Below are positions 1 to 10,121 of a stretch of 48,114 nucleotides of DNA, one piece after another. Source of the DNA: Nitrosovibrio sp. Nv4 (GTDB taxonomy: Bacteria; Pseudomonadota; Alphaproteobacteria; Acetobacterales; Acetobacteraceae); assembly GCA_943330455.2 (NCBI GenBank), contig CALQHT020000007.1, positions 1 to 48,114 on the forward strand. Direction: 5' to 3'. The notes under the pieces were generated by a model. It did not search any database. It saw nothing but the letters and a program-made list of their open reading frames with translations, and was not told the DNA's origin. The translations under genes were made by a program, and so were the position numbers. Every line of letters starts with the position of its first letter. The stretch's first letter is position 1.

Positions 1-221
1 GATACTCCCCCGTCGCGACGGTCGTATCCAAGGCTGCGGCAATCTGACTGTCGCTCCATCCCTCGCCTGCCGCCGAGGCGTCGGCTTTCAGCAGGATGCG
101 GGCCTTCGTGATCCGCCATGCTGGGTGTTTCCCCTTATTAATCATCGTGCTGAGCTGTGCACGTTCTTCATCGCTGAGCTTCACGACGTACTTCTTTACA
201 GAACTTTGTTTCGCGGTCACG
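1..221 (-). CDS. IS630-family transposase, N-terminal part (cut by window edge)
   Basis: Reading leftward from a GTG at 221-219 gives about 73 codons beginning VTAKQSSVKKYVVKLSDEER, followed by KARILLKADAS and GWSDSQIAAAL. This matches the N-terminal helix-turn-helix region of IS630-type transposases as I remember them. GGAG lies 7 bases upstream of the GTG, which decides the start. The frame stays open to base 1, so the catalytic DDE domain would lie outside the window. I could not identify the element's terminal inverted repeat. Bases 222-476, between this gene and the flavoprotein, hold no gene I can support. Confidence 0.75.
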
Positions 222-476
222 AATCATCTCCGCATTCTTCCGGGGGGAGCGAGTCCGAAATTCACGACAAAATCAATGACGGGGGGCACTAGCCAGGACG
301 GTACCCGGTCAGACGAGCATTCGGGGCCCGCGAGCATCTGGCCGGTCCTAGCATCGGGTACCGCCCCAAGTGGATTCCCCAACTTGATCCGAACCACGCC
401 GGGGACTAACTCGCTTGATCAACCGGGGCAGGCGAAACGCCAGAAACCGCCGCTCGGATCGGAGGGAGGACACCGC

Positions 477-1712
477 ATGACAGACCCAACCAACCGCGTC
501 GTCATCATCGGCGCCGGCCATGCCGGTGGCACAGCCGCGGCCGAACTCCGCCGCTCCGGGTTTGCGGGCCCGATCACCCTGATCGGCGACGAGCCGCTGC
601 CGCCCTACGAACGCCCGCCGCTGTCGAAAGCGTGGCTGAAGGGGGAGACGGATGCGGACAAGCTCGCCCTGAAGCCCGCCAGTTTCTACCCTGGCGCCGA
701 CATCGACCTGCGGCTAAGCACCAGCGCCACCGCGATCGACCGAGCATCCAAGACGATGACTCTCTCGACCGGAGAGGCAGTCCCCTACGACACCCTGATC
801 CTTGCCACCGGCGCCCGCGCTCGGCGTATCCCGCTGCCCGGTCTGGACCTGGGCAATGTGCTGGAATTGCGGAACGCGGCGGATGCGGACCGGCTCAAGG
901 CCGTGCTGGTCCCCGGTGCTCGTCTGGCCGTGGTCGGCGGCGGCTATATCGGCCTGGAAGCAGCAGCTTCCGCACGTGCCCTGGGCGCCGAAGTCACCGT
1001 GATCGAGCGCGAACCCCGCGTCCTGGCCCGCGTCGCATGCGAAATTCTGTCCAACTTCTTCCAGGATTTCCACCGCGCCCAGGGCGTGATCATCGAGGTC
1101 AACGCCCAGGTTGCGGCGCTGGAAGGCAGAGACGGTCTTGTCACCGGCGTCCGACTGGGTGACGGACGGCTGATCCCGTGCGATGCCGCGCTGATCGGCG
1201 TCGGCGCGGTGCCCAACCAGGAACTGGCCAGCGAGGCCGGGCTTGCCTGCAACAACGGCATTGTCGTCGATCTGGCGGCGCGGACCGAAGATCCGGCGAT
1301 CTTCGCGATCGGCGACTGTACGCACCGTCCCTTGCCGCTCTATGACCGTGTGGTGCGGCTCGAAAGCGTGCCCAATGCGCTGGAGCAGGCGCGCCAGGCC
1401 GCCGCCTCGATCTGCGGCAAGCCGCCGCCGGCGCCCGAAGTGCCCTGGTTCTGGTCCGACCAGTATGATCTGCGGTTGCAGATCGCCGGCATTCCGTTCG
1501 ACGCCACCCGGATCGTGGTGCGCGGCGATATCGCGGCCGGAAAGTTCGCGCTGTTCCATCTGCTGGACGATGGGACCGTGCAGGCCGTCGAAGCCGTGAA
1601 TGCCTCGACCGAGTTCATGGGGGGGCGGCGGATCGTGCAGCGGCGGAAGAAGCTGACCGCGGAGAGGATCAGCGATATGGCGGTCACTATGCAGGAGTTG
1701 GCTTCGGGTTAG
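477..1712 (+). CDS. FAD/NAD(P)-dependent ferredoxin reductase-like oxidoreductase
   Basis: This 411-residue flavoprotein transfers electrons from NAD(P)H, via FAD, probably to a ferredoxin partner. An N-terminal FAD-binding Rossmann motif (VVIIGAGHAGG) begins about residue 7. A central NAD(P)-binding motif (VVGGGYIGLEAA) follows near residue 150, and the GDCTHRP segment is the second FAD contact. The C-terminus resembles the reductase C domain of rhodocoxin- or putidaredoxin-reductase types. The frame is open further upstream to about 96, but that extension is transposon and intergenic DNA. ATG 477 is preceded by GGAGGGAGG and sits directly before the FAD motif. No ferredoxin or oxygenase gene is adjacent, so its partner is unknown. 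Confidence 0.88.
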   Translation: MTDPTNRVVIIGAGHAGGTAAAELRRSGFAGPITLIGDEPLPPYERPPLSKAWLKGETDADKLALKPASFYPGADIDLRLSTSATAIDRASKTMTLSTGEAVPYDTLILATGARARRIPLPGLDLGNVLELRNAADADRLKAVLVPGARLAVVGGGYIGLEAAASARALGAEVTVIEREPRVLARVACEILSNFFQDFHRAQGVIIEVNAQVAALEGRDGLVTGVRLGDGRLIPCDAALIGVGAVPNQELASEAGLACNNGIVVDLAARTEDPAIFAIGDCTHRPLPLYDRVVRLESVPNALEQARQAAASICGKPPPAPEVPWFWSDQYDLRLQIAGIPFDATRIVVRGDIAAGKFALFHLLDDGTVQAVEAVNASTEFMGGRRIVQRRKKLTAERISDMAVTMQELASG

Positions 1713-1721
1713 AGATTCCAA

Positions 1722-1768
1722 AGGGGCTTTGCCCCTCTGGACACCCCACCAAGGGCTGCGGCCCTTGG
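1722..1768. terminator. Twin hairpins between convergent genes, probable bidirectional terminator
   Basis: Two hairpins lie between the stop of the flavoprotein and the convergent LLM gene. The first pairs AGGGGC (1722-1727) with GCCCCT (1731-1736). The second pairs CCAAGGGC (1749-1756) with GCCCTTGG (1761-1768) around a TGCG loop. No strong T-run follows, so termination is inferred from position and symmetry. Confidence 0.55.
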
Positions 1769-1779
1769 AACCGGAAGCT

Positions 1780-2631
1780 TCACATCTGTCGCATCAACCC
1801 TGCTACCCGGTCCAGGATGGGGAGGACAACGTCTTCCTTGGCCGCGGGCAGGCTGACCACCGATCGGACGATGCCCAGGTCCCGGTAGCGCTTCAGCGTG
1901 TCCAGGTCATCCGAGGAACTGAACAGGGAGATCGGGAACGTCGTTGCATCCCTCCCGGCTTCCGTCAGCATCGCCCGGAATTTCGGAACATAGTCAAAGA
2001 CATCACCATACTGACCGGGGCGTCCCGCCAGCGGAATCCAGCCATCGCCATAGCGGACCGCTCGTCTGGCGGCATAGGGATAGGCGCCGCCGACGATCAC
2101 CGGAGGATGCGGCTTCTGAACCGGCTTCGGCCACGTCATCATCTGGTCGAAACTCACGAACTCCCCGTGATATTCCGCCTTGGTCTGGGTCCAGATCGCC
2201 TTCATGGCCTCGATCCGCTCCCGCACCAGCTTGTGGCGGCTGGCGAAGACCGTGCCGTGGTTCTCCATCTCGTCCTGGTTCCAGCCGTTGCCGATCCCGA
2301 ACAGGAATCTGCCGCCCGATACCTGGTCGATCGAGGCCACCAGTTTCGCCGTCTGGATCGGATCGCGCTGGTTGATCAGGCACACGCCCGTGCCCAGCCG
2401 CAACGTCTTTGTGACGCAGGCCGCCGCGGTCAGGGTCACGAACGGGTCCATCACGTCGTAATACTGCTTGGGCAGGTCCCCTCCCCCACCCCACGGCGAT
2501 TTCCTGGACAGGGGGATATGCGAATGTTCCGCCGCCCAGATCGATTCAAAACCCCGCTCCTCCAACGCCTTGGCCAGATTGGCCGAGGTCATGGAATAGT
2601 CGGTGAAAAACATTGATGCGCCGAAATCCAT
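1780..2631 (-). CDS. LLM-class (luciferase-like) flavin/F420-dependent oxidoreductase
   Basis: A 283-residue TIM-barrel protein of the bacterial luciferase-like monooxygenase superfamily. Family signs are FESIWAAEHSHIP near the N-terminus, LRLGTGVCLINQRDP, ASIDQVSGGRFLFGIGNGWN, and PVIVGGAYPYAARRAVRYGDGW. The subfamily resembles the TIGR03619-type F420-dependent enzymes, but the cofactor (F420 or FMN) cannot be settled from sequence alone. The start at 2631 follows a GGGAGAGAG ribosome-binding stretch; the open frame extends 19 codons upstream without support. It is the last gene of a minus-strand cluster with the VOC dioxygenase and the amidohydrolase, which suggests catabolism of an aromatic or xenobiotic compound. 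Confidence 0.85.
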   Translation of the reverse strand: MDFGASMFFTDYSMTSANLAKALEERGFESIWAAEHSHIPLSRKSPWGGGGDLPKQYYDVMDPFVTLTAAACVTKTLRLGTGVCLINQRDPIQTAKLVASIDQVSGGRFLFGIGNGWNQDEMENHGTVFASRHKLVRERIEAMKAIWTQTKAEYHGEFVSFDQMMTWPKPVQKPHPPVIVGGAYPYAARRAVRYGDGWIPLAGRPGQYGDVFDYVPKFRAMLTEAGRDATTFPISLFSSSDDLDTLKRYRDLGIVRSVVSLPAAKEDVVLPILDRVAGLMRQM

Positions 2632-2709
2632 GGTCTCTCTCCCTCGTTTGGTTGACGCCACCTTAGCGGCGATCCTCGATCCCGCCACCGGTGCGCCCCG
2701 TTTTTGCGA

Positions 2710-3702
2710 TTATCGAGCCGCGTCCCACCAGGGGCAGACGCCCTGCATACGGTTGAAATTGCCGTCGATCACATTCACCGGGCGGCGTTCGCCGTCGGCG
2801 GCGGCTTTCAGGCGCATGTCGCGGGCCTGTTTGCGTTGATCGTCCGGCAGCCAGGTGCGATCGTGGCCCCACAGGCTGGCACCGACGGTGACTTCGGACG
2901 GGGTCCAGGTGCCGGGCGTGACTTCCCTGCCGCCCCAGCCGCATTCCAGCATGAAGCCGGATGGGGAGCGCAGGTAATACGATGTCACCGCGTCGTTGGG
3001 ATGGCGCCCGAGGGTGGTGGCGATTTTCTCGGGCTCGCCCAGGGCGATGTCGTAACCCTGGCCGATATCGTCGAGCGAATACAGTTCCACCATCAGATGA
3101 TGCAGGTCCTGTTTGCCGGTTTCGATCAGGGCGATGCTGTGGTGGCGCGGGTTCACGTGCAGGAAATAGGCGCGGAACGGGGTGGTGATGTAGTCGCTGA
3201 CCCCGAAACCCAGCAGGTCCCGGTAGAATCCCAGCAGGTCGTCGATGTTCTTCACGTGGAAGACGGCGTGGCCCATGCCGAGCGGACCGGTGCGGAAACC
3301 GGAGATGGAGCGGCCGGGTTGGAAGGGGTCGGAGGCGATCTCGGCGCCGTGGAAGGCCTCCAGGCGGTTGCCGGCGGGGTCGTCTAAGCTGATCAGATCG
3401 CGCACGAAACGCTGATCGGCGAGCGACTTCGGCTCTCGGCGCACCGCGACGCCAGCCGCGTCCAGGCGCGTGGCGAGGCTGTCCAATGCGGCGGCATCGG
3501 CGACTTCGAAGCCGAAATAGCGGTCTCCGTCGGCCAGGGACCGATCGACGACGAGGCGCTGCTTACGATCGTCCATACGGAAGGATCGGGCGGAGTTGCC
3601 GTGCTCGACGGACTGCATACCGAGCCATTTGGTGGCGAAGTCGGTCCATTCGGAGAGGTTGGAGGCGCCGATACCGACATAGCCCAGGGCTTGGACTTCC
3701 AC
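2710..3702 (-). CDS. VOC-superfamily extradiol dioxygenase (2,3-dihydroxybiphenyl dioxygenase-like)
   Basis: A 330-residue protein with two tandem glyoxalase/VOC modules, the layout of type I extradiol (BphC/HsaC-like) ring-cleavage dioxygenases. The N-terminal half starts VEVQALGYVGIG. The C-terminal half holds the expected metal ligands: His in GMGHAVFHVKN, His in PRHHSIALIE, and Glu in SGFMLECGWGG. Such enzymes use Fe(II) to cleave catechols next to the hydroxyls. The start is GTG 3702, with AAGG 8 bases upstream; the longer frame enters the neighbouring gene and reads as low-complexity shadow. The gene lies 25 bp behind the amidohydrolase, which suggests co-transcription. The actual substrate is unknown. 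Confidence 0.85.
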   Translation of the reverse strand: MEVQALGYVGIGASNLSEWTDFATKWLGMQSVEHGNSARSFRMDDRKQRLVVDRSLADGDRYFGFEVADAAALDSLATRLDAAGVAVRREPKSLADQRFVRDLISLDDPAGNRLEAFHGAEIASDPFQPGRSISGFRTGPLGMGHAVFHVKNIDDLLGFYRDLLGFGVSDYITTPFRAYFLHVNPRHHSIALIETGKQDLHHLMVELYSLDDIGQGYDIALGEPEKIATTLGRHPNDAVTSYYLRSPSGFMLECGWGGREVTPGTWTPSEVTVGASLWGHDRTWLPDDQRKQARDMRLKAAADGERRPVNVIDGNFNRMQGVCPWWDAAR

Positions 3703-3727
3703 GGATTTGACCTTTCTCGGGCGGGGG

Positions 3728-4756
3728 TTACAGGCGGTAGAAACGGGTGGCGGTGCCGTGGAACAGGTTGGCCTTTTCGTCCGGCGTGGCGGCGGCGGAG
3801 ATGCGCTTGAAGGCGTTCCAGATCGAAACGTAGCTGCACATGCCTTTATCGACCGGAAAGTTGCTTTCGAACATGCAGCGGTTGGCGCCAAAGGCCTCGA
3901 TGCAGGCTTCCATGTGGGGGCGCCAGGCGTTGGCGAGTTCTCCCGACGACGGCGGCAGCGGAGCCTGGCTGAAGTCGAGGCCGCGGATGGTCATGGCCTG
4001 GCCGCCGAGTTTCAGGGTGACGTTGGGGCAGGACGCCAGCGTGTTCAGGTCCGAACGCCAACGGGCGAAGGTCTCGGCCGGGTTGACCGCATGGGGTCCG
4101 ATGCGGATCGGGCCGCCGCAATGATTGGCCAGGATCGGCAGGTTGGGGAAGGCTCGGGCCAGGTCCGTCAGTTCGGGCAGTTGCGGGTGGTAGAGCGAGC
4201 TTTCATAGGACAGCCCGTATTTGGCCATGCGAGACAGACCCGCGCGGAAGTTGGGATCGGCCAGCAATCCGGCGGGCGCGGGGGCGGAGGTTTGAGTCAG
4301 GATCGCGGGATCCCACCCGGCGCTCTGGCGGATGCCCTTGAAGCGGCCTTTTCCGGCCTGGATATGGGCTTCGAGGACGGTGTCGATGCGTTCCCCGATG
4401 CGGAAGTCGCAGTAGCCGACGATGCCGGCGCATACGCCTGCGCGCCCTTGTGCCGTCGCCTGTTCGGCCACGGAGGCGACGAATTCGGTTTCTCCCACGG
4501 GGCGAAGCTCCGGGGGACCGTCCTTGCGGAAGGCGGTGCCGCATTGGATGTAGACGGTGGCGGTGATGTTGTGGCCGGCGGCCAGATCGGCGGTGAGTTC
4601 GTCGAGGAAATAGCGGCCGGATGGGCGGTCCCACAGGTGGTGGTGGGCGTCGACGATGGGTTGGTCCGGATCGATGACGGATTCCCGCAGGCGTGCGAGC
4701 CAGGCGTCGTTGACGTGCGGGTGGGGATAGGGTTTGGGGTCTGTGTTAGTGGGCAT
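3728..4756 (-). CDS. Amidohydrolase family 2 (TIM-barrel metal-dependent hydrolase)
   Basis: A 342-residue protein of the amidohydrolase_2 family (ACMSD / LigY / dicarboxylate-lactonase-like). The metal-binding HxH is in IVDAHHHLWD near residue 40. Later ligands are probably His in LPILANHCGGP and Asp in CMFESNFPVDKG, where FESNFP is typical of the COG3618 subfamily. These enzymes hydrolyse or decarboxylate ring-fission products or lactones. It is the first gene of the minus-strand cluster, upstream of the ring-cleavage dioxygenase, and probably acts in the same pathway. A long hairpin repeat sits just upstream (4834-4955). Confidence 0.85.
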   Translation of the reverse strand: MPTNTDPKPYPHPHVNDAWLARLRESVIDPDQPIVDAHHHLWDRPSGRYFLDELTADLAAGHNITATVYIQCGTAFRKDGPPELRPVGETEFVASVAEQATAQGRAGVCAGIVGYCDFRIGERIDTVLEAHIQAGKGRFKGIRQSAGWDPAILTQTSAPAPAGLLADPNFRAGLSRMAKYGLSYESSLYHPQLPELTDLARAFPNLPILANHCGGPIRIGPHAVNPAETFARWRSDLNTLASCPNVTLKLGGQAMTIRGLDFSQAPLPPSSGELANAWRPHMEACIEAFGANRCMFESNFPVDKGMCSYVSIWNAFKRISAAATPDEKANLFHGTATRFYRL

Positions 4757-4833
4757 GGCGGCGCTTCCCCGGGTTTGTTTGTGGGGAGGGTATCAGGGTG
4801 GGCGGCCGTGAGTCTATTGGTACCCGGCCGCAC

Positions 4834-4955
4834 GGAGAAAATCCTCCCCCTCCCCTTGCGGGAGGGGGTTGGAGGGAGGGGTTTTTCGCGATATCGGCGT
4901 GGAATTAACCCTCCCCCCGGCCCCCTCCCGCAAGGGGAGGGGGAGGATTTTCTCC
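4834..4955. repeat. Long palindromic repeat, G/C-skewed arms (copy A)
   Basis: Two 35-base arms, 4834-4868 and 4921-4955, are perfect inverted copies (start GGAGAAAATCCTCCCCCTCC), separated by a 52-base spacer that is also C/G-rich. A close relative lies at 44661-44780 with two arm mismatches. The element sits between the amidohydrolase start and the GNAT stop, so it may also act as a hairpin terminator or RNA stabiliser. It resembles the dispersed palindromic repeats of alphaproteobacterial genomes. Confidence 0.9.
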
Positions 4956-4983
4956 TGTGCCATCATATCGCAAGGAACGGTTC

Positions 4984-5541
4984 TCAGGCCCGTAGATGCC
5001 CCGGGATCTTCAGGCCCAACCGCACCGGCACGGACCACAACTCCCGCGCCTGGCGCACAGTGTGAAACCCGGCCCGCAAATACGCCGGCATCGCGCGGGG
5101 ATGGTCCGCCGTGCAGGTGTTCACCGTCATGCCGGTCACGCCCTCTCGCCACGCCTCATCCACCGCCTTGCGCAGAAACGCGAAGCCGACCCCGGTGCCC
5201 ACCGCATGTGGCAGCAGCCCGAAATAGCTGAGATTGGTATCGGGCCAGGTCCGCCGGTCGAGCTCGAAAAACCCCGCCGGCTCCCCATCCGAATAGAGCA
5301 CATGGATCGACACCGCACGGTCGCGCAAGAGGGCGGCCAGTTCCCGATCCGGCATGGTGCGGCGCAGCCACCAGACGTAATCGGCGCCCACGGTGTTGTA
5401 GAGATAGCGGTAAAACGCCACCGTCGGCGCGCCGAGCCGAACGACGCCCATGGTTGGGGGCAGGTCGGGCGCGCGGGAAGCCGGCGCGCGATCCATACGC
5501 AGAAAAGTGACCGTCACGCCCACCCGAACCACCGGCTCCAT
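4984..5541 (-). CDS. GNAT-family N-acetyltransferase
   Basis: A 185-residue GCN5-related acetyltransferase. The core motif A region is present ([20 protein letters not shown], where GxGxG binds acetyl-CoA). It is followed by the usual late-strand pattern with [21 protein letters not shown], where the last segment is the typical helix and strand of motif B. The acceptor cannot be predicted. ATG 5541 is chosen because GGGGGGAA stands 3 bases before it; an in-frame ATG at 5565 lacks a ribosome-binding site. It follows rpoD on the same strand after 46 bp and could be read through from it. Confidence 0.82.
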   Translation of the reverse strand: MEPVVRVGVTVTFLRMDRAPASRAPDLPPTMGVVRLGAPTVAFYRYLYNTVGADYVWWLRRTMPDRELAALLRDRAVSIHVLYSDGEPAGFFELDRRTWPDTNLSYFGLLPHAVGTGVGFAFLRKAVDEAWREGVTGMTVNTCTADHPRAMPAYLRAGFHTVRQARELWSVPVRLGLKIPGHLRA

Positions 5542-5587
5542 CCATTCCCCCCGCCGTTTCGGCATGCGGGGGAATGTTAACAGAGCC

Positions 5588-7540
<1,953 letters not shown>

Positions 7541-7598
7541 GTCTCAGCGCACTCCTTCGTCACACGGGGCGCTGCCGGATCGGCGCTGCCCCTCACTA

Positions 7599-9446
7599 TT
7601 ATGCGGCCTCAAGTTCGATCCCGTCCGGTTCGCCGCGTTGGACCTTCAACAGGGCCTCCACCCGGGCGGTGAGGCGATTTTGATTCTCACGGGTCATCTC
7701 ACGGTCGAAATCCCCTCTGGCGGCTTCAACCTCCGCACGGAGTTGTTCGACGTTGAGGAACCCAAAAATATGCCACCATCCCGCTCCGGCCTCCGCCAGC
7801 ATGGCCGAGGGGAATGCACAGGCAGGTAACGGCACGGGAACCGACGCCAGAACATACGCGACATCCGCCTGCAATCCAGATGTGGTCAGGTGGTCCATCA
7901 CCCCCTCAGAGTCAAGAACGTCAACGCGATCAGCCCATTCCCGGATCGCCTGTCTCACCCTTTCCAGCCGCCCATCCAAGGTCAGGCGCGCATAGCTGGG
8001 CTCCACATCCTCCAGCAGCGCGGGGTGACGCAGCAGGATCGCCGTCAAAATCCGCAACCGCTCGCTGTCGCTCGATTCCGTGCTTGGAACCGGACGGATA
8101 ACCAGACCGGAGGCACGCGCCGGCTCCTGTTTGCCGAATTTGCGCGCCGCGCCAAGGGTGGATTTCCCTTGGCTGGCTTTCCCTTGGCGCCGTTCGGCAT
8201 AGAAGCGGTCGCGGAACGTGGTGCGATATTCGCCCGCCAAGGTCTTGTCCGCGATCAGGTTCGCCGCGGCGTCCAATCGCGCCATGAAAGCGGCTCGCAA
8301 TTCGGGGCCGGATGCCGGAGTCACACCCTCTCGCAACACGTCGTAGAGCACATCGGCGAGTGGTCGCGCCGCGGTCAGCATCGCCTGGAAATCTCCGGGG
8401 CCATTCCGGCGGACCAGGCTGTCCGGGTCTTCGCCCGACGGCAGGGTAACCAGTTGCAACGTCTTTTCCGCCGTGATTAGCGGCAAGGCGATTTCCGCGC
8501 CGCGCGCCGCTGCCCGCGATCCGGCGGCATCGCCGTCGAAACACAGGATCGGCACCGGCGAGACCTGCCACAGAAGCTCCAACTGATCATCGGTCAGCGC
8601 CGTGCCCAGTGGCGCAACGGCGCCGGTGAAACCGGCCTGGTGCAGGGCGATGACGTCCATATAGCCTTCGACGACCACCAGGGACTGGCCGCTGCGCACC
8701 CCGTTGCGCGCCATGTCCAGGCCGTAGAGGTTGCGGCGCTTGGAGAACAACGCGGTTTCCGGGCCGTTCACGTATTTGGGCTGCCCGTCGCCCATGATGC
8801 GGCCCCCGAAGCTGATCGTCCGGCCTCGTCGGTCGCGGATCGGGAACATCACCCGGTTGTAGAACAGGTCGAATGTCCGGCCGGTTTCATCGTCGCGGCG
8901 CATAACGCCGACTTCGACAAGCTGATCCGCGGTCACGCCCTCCCGCGCCAGATCGGCGGCGATCGCACCACGGCCCTCGCCGGACCAGCCGAGACCGAAT
9001 TGCTTGATGGTCTCCAGGGTCAGGCCGCGGCCGAGAAGATAGGTCAGGGCAGTGTGGCCTTCGGGGAGGAAGAGGCGGCGTTGATAGGCGCCGGCCGCGG
9101 CTTCCAGGATCCCGCCCAGGTCCAGTCGGCGGCGTTCGGCTTCCGCGGCCTCTGGCGTCGGTTGGGGGACGTCCATCCCGGCCTCGGAGGCGAGTTGCTC
9201 CACCGCTTCCATGAAGCCGGTGCCCTGGCTTTGCATGACGAAGCCGATCGCATCGCCATGCGCGCCGCAGCCGAAGCAATGGTAGTGGTCGTCATAGACG
9301 TAGAAGCTGGGGTTCTTTTCGCCATGGAACGGGCAGCAGCCCTTCCACTGCCGGCCCGATCGCGCCAGGCGCACACGTCGGCCGATCACCGCCGCGATCG
9401 GGGTGCGGCTGCGCAGTTCGTCCAGGAAATTTGGGGGCAGGGCCAT
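7599..9446 (-). CDS. dnaG: DNA primase DnaG
   Basis: A 615-residue primase that makes RNA primers for replication. The N-terminal CHC2 zinc finger is visible around residues 38-64 (CCPFHGEKNPSF, then YHCFGCGAHGDAIGF). The primase core follows (FYNRVMFPIRDRRGRTISFG), with the TOPRIM motif VVVEGYMDVIALHQAGF and the acidic segment PILCFDGDAAG. The C-terminal helicase-binding region is weakly conserved, as usual. The start is ATG 9446, ten bases after the yqeY stop; a nearby ATG at 9455 is closed by an in-frame stop. It is co-directional with rpoD, 58 bp downstream. Confidence 0.97.
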   Translation of the reverse strand: MALPPNFLDELRSRTPIAAVIGRRVRLARSGRQWKGCCPFHGEKNPSFYVYDDHYHCFGCGAHGDAIGFVMQSQGTGFMEAVEQLASEAGMDVPQPTPEAAEAERRRLDLGGILEAAAGAYQRRLFLPEGHTALTYLLGRGLTLETIKQFGLGWSGEGRGAIAADLAREGVTADQLVEVGVMRRDDETGRTFDLFYNRVMFPIRDRRGRTISFGGRIMGDGQPKYVNGPETALFSKRRNLYGLDMARNGVRSGQSLVVVEGYMDVIALHQAGFTGAVAPLGTALTDDQLELLWQVSPVPILCFDGDAAGSRAAARGAEIALPLITAEKTLQLVTLPSGEDPDSLVRRNGPGDFQAMLTAARPLADVLYDVLREGVTPASGPELRAAFMARLDAAANLIADKTLAGEYRTTFRDRFYAERRQGKASQGKSTLGAARKFGKQEPARASGLVIRPVPSTESSDSERLRILTAILLRHPALLEDVEPSYARLTLDGRLERVRQAIREWADRVDVLDSEGVMDHLTTSGLQADVAYVLASVPVPLPACAFPSAMLAEAGAGWWHIFGFLNVEQLRAEVEAARGDFDREMTRENQNRLTARVEALLKVQRGEPDGIELEAA

Positions 9447-9456
9447 CAGGCGGCCA

Positions 9457-9915
9457 TCAGGCTGAGAGTTTCGCTTTCACGATCGGCCCGGCCTTGGCCA
9501 TATCCAGGGCAGCGGCATGTTTCGCCCGCAGCGCCGCCATGACCTTGCCCATGTCCTTGATGCCGGCCGCGCCGGTTTCGGCGATTGCGCCGGCAACCGC
9601 TGCCTCAATCGCTGAATCGTCCAACTGTTGCGGCAGGAACGCCTCGATAACCGCGATTTCGGCGGATTCCTTGGCCGCCAGTTCCGGGCGATTGCCTTGG
9701 ATGTACATCTCCACCGATTCGCGGCGGGATTTCACCATGCCGCGCAGCATCGACAGGATTTCGTCGTCGGGGACCTTGTCGATGCCCTTGGGGCGCGACG
9801 CGATATCGACGTCCTTCAGCTTCGCCATGATCATGCGCAAGGTCATGGTGCGGGGCGCGTCGCCGGCCTTCATCGAGGTTTTCAACTGCTCGGTGAATTG
9901 TTCTCTAAGTGCCAT
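9457..9915 (-). CDS. GatB/YqeY domain-containing protein
   Basis: A 152-residue helical protein matching the YqeY family, which resembles the tRNA-binding tail of the amidotransferase subunit GatB. Family signs are ALREQFTEQLKTSMKAGD, TLRMIMAKLKDVDI and IEAFLPQQLDD. The C-terminus ends GKVMAALRAKHAAALDMAKA. The molecular role is still uncertain in the family. ATG 9915 is chosen because GGAGGGAG lies just upstream; the frame opens 14 codons further without support. It leads dnaG and rpoD, a gene order I recall as common in alphaproteobacteria. Confidence 0.93.
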   Translation of the reverse strand: MALREQFTEQLKTSMKAGDAPRTMTLRMIMAKLKDVDIASRPKGIDKVPDDEILSMLRGMVKSRRESVEMYIQGNRPELAAKESAEIAVIEAFLPQQLDDSAIEAAVAGAIAETGAAGIKDMGKVMAALRAKHAAALDMAKAGPIVKAKLSA

Positions 9916-9945
9916 CACGACTCCCTCCGCGCTTAAGCAGCCGCC

Positions 9946-9988
9946 GCATACCGTCATTGCCGGGTCAAGCTCGGCAATGACGGTATGC
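9946..9988. repeat. Perfect 17-bp inverted repeat, GTCATTGCCGG family
   Basis: Arms GCATACCGTCATTGCCG (9946-9962) and its exact reverse complement (9972-9988) flank a 9-base loop. The core ACCGTCATTGCCGG recurs in the inner hairpin of the element at 17242-17347, so this is one dispersed repeat family. It lies in the divergent space between yqeY and carA. Confidence 0.85.
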
Positions 9989-10054
9989 GACGGTCGGCAT
10001 CAAACAACCACTATACACCGTCCGGTTCGAAAAATCCGCCTGGCTCAAGGTTGC

Positions 10055-10107
10055 GGAAAAAATTTCCTGAACGCATTCGCATTTTCTTGTCGCGGGAATT
10101 TTTTTCC
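10055..10107. promoter_or_regulatory. Two inverted 13-bp A/T-core motifs upstream of carA (candidate operator)
   Basis: GGAAAAAATTTCC (10055-10067) and GGAATTTTTTTCC (10095-10107) are reverse complements of each other with one mismatch, 40 bp centre to centre. They stand in a locally A/T-rich stretch 15-67 bases before the carA start codon. The placement suits a promoter or operator, possibly for the HTH carried by CarA itself. The symmetry is seen; binding is inference. Confidence 0.4.
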
Positions 10108-10121
10108 GATATCGGTCCGCC

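Noticed and set aside
96-476. N-terminal extension of the flavoprotein to 96
   Set aside because: The added residues come from the antisense of a transposase and intergenic DNA; a good ribosome-binding site supports ATG 477.
4814-5231. Short open frames across the G/C-skewed repeat
   Set aside because: They read through hairpin DNA (protein like LPLREGAGGR) that arises from the repeat itself.
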